From assembly GCF_028692895.1 (NCBI RefSeq), contig NZ_JAQUWN010000034.1:1-36719 (forward strand): a stretch of 36,719 bases of DNA, read 5' to 3'. Of this stretch, positions 34,370 through 36,719 are shown one piece after another; within the stretch, counting starts at the first letter, position 1, and each line of letters opens with the position of its first letter. The notes under the pieces are model-generated. The model did not search any database. It had not been told where the DNA came from and saw only the letters and a program-made list of their open reading frames with translations. Source of the DNA: Pseudodesulfovibrio sp. Lineage in GTDB: Bacteria > Desulfobacterota > Desulfovibrionia > Desulfovibrionales > Desulfovibrionaceae. The translations under genes were made by a program, and so were the position numbers.

Positions 34370-34385
34370 TGCAGGTAGCGTGCCA
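34370..34385 (-). promoter_or_regulatory. Sigma-54-type promoter upstream of the DUF115 gene
   Basis: The minus strand reads TGGCAC, GCTAC, CTGCA, with GG and GC separated by exactly ten bases. This matches the sigma-54 consensus TGGCAC-N5-TTGCA with one mismatch. Transcription would start near 34360, leaving about 50 bp of leader before the start at 34310. Flagellar genes are frequent sigma-54 targets. Confidence 0.7.
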
Positions 34386-34436
34386 GTTGCATGCGGCCCG
34401 GTTTTGCCCTACTCTGCTGGGTGGCCCTGGGGGGCT

Positions 34437-34442
34437 TACAAT
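34437..34442 (+). promoter_or_regulatory. Weak candidate -10 element of the cysteine synthase fusion gene
   Basis: TACAAT lies 23 bp before the ATG. No good -35 hexamer is found at 16-18 bp. The rest of the gap between the divergent DUF115 and cysteine synthase genes (34311-34464) shows only the sigma-54-type promoter for the other direction. Confidence 0.3.
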
Positions 34443-34464
34443 CCGAAATCTAAGGGATAATGTC

Positions 34465-36719
34465 ATGAATAAGGACCTGCTTGAGCTCATCGGCGACACC
34501 CCGCTGGTGGAGATTCGCCATCTGAATCCCAATCCGCACGTCAAGATTTTGGCGAAAATCGAGTGCCAGAATCCGGGCGGCTCCATCAAGGACCGCGTGG
34601 CCTCGGCCATGATCGCGGCGGCCGAGGCGTCGGGCGAGCTGACCCCGGAGAAGACCATCATCGAGGCCACCTCCGGCAACACCGGCGTGGGCCTGGCCAT
34701 GGTGGCGGCCATCAAGGGATACCGCATCAAGCTGCTCATGCCCGAGACGGCCAGCGAGGAGCGCAAGATGATAATGGCCGCCTACGGCGCGGAGCTGGAA
34801 CTGACCCCCGGCCACCTGGCCACGGACGGGGCCATCGAGCAGGCCTACCGCTACGCCCGCGAGGAGCCGGACAAGTACGTGCTCATGGACCAGTACAACA
34901 ACCCGGCCTCCATCGACGCCCACTACAACGGCACCGGGCTCGAAATCTGGAACCAGACCGGCGGCGCGGTCACCCACTGCGTCATGGCCCTCGGCACCTC
35001 GGGCACGGCCATGGGCATCGCCAGGCGGCTGCACGAGATGGGCAAGGTCCACGTGGCCGCCGTGGAGCCTTACGCGGGCCACAAGATCCAGGGCCTCAAG
35101 AACATGCTGGAGTCCTACCCGCCGGGCATCTACGACAAGACCCAGCTCGACGAGGTTCTGCACGTGGAGGACGAGGTGGCCTTCGACTACTGCCGCCGCC
35201 TGGCGCGGGAGGAAGGCATCTTTGCGGGCATGAGCTCGGGCGCGGCCTTCGGCGGGGCGGTGCAGCTTGCGGAGCGCATCAATTCCGGCCTGATCGTGGT
35301 CATCTTTCCGGACAGCGGCGAGCGCTACCTGTCCACCCACCTGTACCGCCAGCGCGACGACGGGGCCGTGGCCCTCTACGACACGGCCAGCGGGGCCGAG
35401 AAGCGGCTGCGCACAGGCGCGGGCCTGGGGCTCTACACCATGGGCCCGAGCCTGGACAACGTGGACGGCCTGGACGCCTGGCGGCGCGTGGTCATCCTGG
35501 ACGTGCTGACGCGGCACCTGGCCGCGCGCGGCGTGGACGTCCGCGCCGCCGTGGGCCTGACGGACATGGACGACCGCACCCTGGCGGGCGCGCGCGAGAC
35601 GGGCGAGGACCGGGCCGGATTCGCGGCCGGCCGGCGCGAGGCCGTGCTGGCCCGCGCCGCCGCCATGGGCGTGGCCGCGAACGTGGAATTTCCCCTCTCC
35701 TCCAAGGGCGAGGAGGCGGCCCTGGACCTCTGCCGCAAGCTGCTCGGCAAGGGGCTGGCCTACGAGAAGCTGCGCAGCGTCTATTTCGACGTCTTCCGCG
35801 ACAAGCGGTACGGCGAGATCGGGGCCATGGACATGGACAAGGTCTCGGGCGGCCGCACCGTGGACCTGGACGCCTACGTCAAGGACAACCCCCTGGACTT
35901 CACCCTGCTCAAGCGGGCCTCGCTCATCGACCTCAAGCGGGGCGAGGTGCTGGAGACCCAGTGGGGCAACGTCCGGCCGAGCTGGTTCTTGCAGCACGCG
36001 GCCACGGCCCTGGTCAGCCTGCCGCGCATCGACGTCATGATCGGCAGCGAGAAGCACCGCTTCCCGCACCTGGAGAACCTGCGGGCCATCTGGTCCGCCG
36101 CCGGGCGCGAGCTCCAGGCCTGGATGGTCTGCCAGCAGGCCACGGACGGCGCGGACCGCGACCTTCCGGCCGTGGCCGAGGCCCTGGGCGGCTGGCGCGC
36201 CGCCCGCTTCTGGATGCTCTCGGTGGCCGGGCGCAAGCCGCTCTGCGCCTCGGACGACAACCTGGCCATGTGGGCGCGCAACTGGCGCCGGGTCCAGGAG
36301 GGCGCGGCCGTCCTGACCCTGCGCCTGGACGCGCGCGGCGAGGACGTCTCCCCCGAGGTGGAGCAGGCGGTCTTCGACCTCAAGGCCGGTTTCCGGGCCG
36401 CCCTGGACCAGGACCTCTCCCTGCACCGCTTTTGGCCGACGCTGTTCAAGTTCGTCAAGCAGGTCAACGGGTTCGACGCCTCGGGCGAGCTGACCGGCGC
36501 GGCCGCCCGCGCCTGCCTGGACGCGCTCATGGCCGTCAACGAGATTCTGGACATCGTGGACACGGCGCGCATGCCCCTGCCCCTGGGCGAGCTGCCCCCG
36601 GAGGTGCAGGGCATGGTGGCCGACCGCCAGAAGGCGCGCGACGCCAAGGATTTCGCCCTGTCCGACGAGCTGCGCGAACGCATGGCCGCCGCAGGCTACC
36701 GGGTGGAGGACACCGCCGG
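34465..36719 (+). CDS. Cysteine synthase fused to a degenerate cysteinyl-tRNA synthetase-like region (partial, runs off right edge)
   Basis: At least 751 codons are visible, with AAGGGAT before the ATG. Residues 1-300 are a complete O-acetylserine (thiol) lyase: PGGSIKDR with PLP lysine Lys42, TSGNTG (69-74), GTSGT (177-181), and FPDSGERY near the end. From about 303 the chain aligns along the whole length of cysteinyl-tRNA synthetase, with TDMDD (366-370), NPLDFTLLK (475-483), WGNVRPSW (500-507), FPHLEN (533-538) and a C-terminal RQKARDAKDFALSDELRERM like the usual anticodon-side end. Catalytic parts are lost. The YVCG zinc Cys is YTMG, HIGH is absent, the IEC zinc Cys is LQH, FPHHENE is FPHLENL, and KMSKS is missing. 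So the front half should make cysteine and the rear half should not charge tRNA. A regulatory or tRNA/cysteine-sensing role is possible but inferred. Confidence 0.85.
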   Translation, partial: MNKDLLELIGDTPLVEIRHLNPNPHVKILAKIECQNPGGSIKDRVASAMIAAAEASGELTPEKTIIEATSGNTGVGLAMVAAIKGYRIKLLMPETASEERKMIMAAYGAELELTPGHLATDGAIEQAYRYAREEPDKYVLMDQYNNPASIDAHYNGTGLEIWNQTGGAVTHCVMALGTSGTAMGIARRLHEMGKVHVAAVEPYAGHKIQGLKNMLESYPPGIYDKTQLDEVLHVEDEVAFDYCRRLAREEGIFAGMSSGAAFGGAVQLAERINSGLIVVIFPDSGERYLSTHLYRQRDDGAVALYDTASGAEKRLRTGAGLGLYTMGPSLDNVDGLDAWRRVVILDVLTRHLAARGVDVRAAVGLTDMDDRTLAGARETGEDRAGFAAGRREAVLARAAAMGVAANVEFPLSSKGEEAALDLCRKLLGKGLAYEKLRSVYFDVFRDKRYGEIGAMDMDKVSGGRTVDLDAYVKDNPLDFTLLKRASLIDLKRGEVLETQWGNVRPSWFLQHAATALVSLPRIDVMIGSEKHRFPHLENLRAIWSAAGRELQAWMVCQQATDGADRDLPAVAEALGGWRAARFWMLSVAGRKPLCASDDNLAMWARNWRRVQEGAAVLTLRLDARGEDVSPEVEQAVFDLKAGFRAALDQDLSLHRFWPTLFKFVKQVNGFDASGELTGAAARACLDALMAVNEILDIVDTARMPLPLGELPPEVQGMVADRQKARDAKDFALSDELRERMAAAGYRVEDTA

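Noticed and set aside
1..36719. CRISPR arrays, tRNA or rRNA genes, transposases, integrases and attachment sites.
   Set aside because: None was recognised by reading. The repeats found are protein-module repeats or short regulatory repeats, and gene content and base composition look uniform and resident.

Overview
The window is GC-rich and gene-dense, and it looks like the chromosome of a Desulfovibrio/Pseudodesulfovibrio-type sulfate reducer. I infer this from the gene content: an arsR-hgcA-like pair, a DUF115/Maf-type protein behind a sigma-54-type promoter, and a type I secretion locus with a giant adhesin. No rRNA, tRNA, CRISPR array or insertion sequence was seen. The very long open frames antisense to most genes are what GC-rich coding DNA produces and are not annotated.

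Left edge (1-635, minus strand): an ArsR-family repressor gene with a promoter/operator directly upstream, overlapping by ATGA a gene that runs off the window. That gene resembles the N-terminus of HgcA, the corrinoid protein of mercury methylation. Its reading frame has one in-frame TGA at codon 44. Directly behind the TGA is a hairpin with bacterial SECIS geometry, so the product may contain selenocysteine in a Cys-Sec pair.

664-4969: a RarD-type permease gene and a MocR-type regulator (minus), and, divergent from the regulator, azlC-azlD and a YgeA-type Asp/Glu racemase gene ending in a strong terminator. ATCTGT repeats fill the divergent promoter region.

5065-28645 (minus): one large apparent operon of seven genes, in transcription order: MotA/ExbB-like channel subunit, TolC-like outer-membrane protein, 4815-residue Ig-repeat adhesin, MotB-like subunit, type I secretion ABC transporter, HlyD-type adaptor, and a membrane sensor with a degenerate HD-GYP domain. 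The set resembles the Salmonella SPI-4 Sii system (giant adhesin, type I secretion apparatus and a MotAB-like proton channel), with an added signalling protein. About 520 bp upstream hold candidate promoter and regulatory repeats.

29164-34310 (minus): a BON-domain lipoprotein, an ArnT-like glycosyltransferase with a PAP2 phosphatase (probable envelope lipid modification), a small unknown protein, and a DUF115/Maf-type protein.

34465 to the right edge (plus): a cysteine synthase fused to a full-length but catalytically degenerate cysteinyl-tRNA synthetase-like region. The two ends of the window and the Sii-like operon are its most unusual parts.
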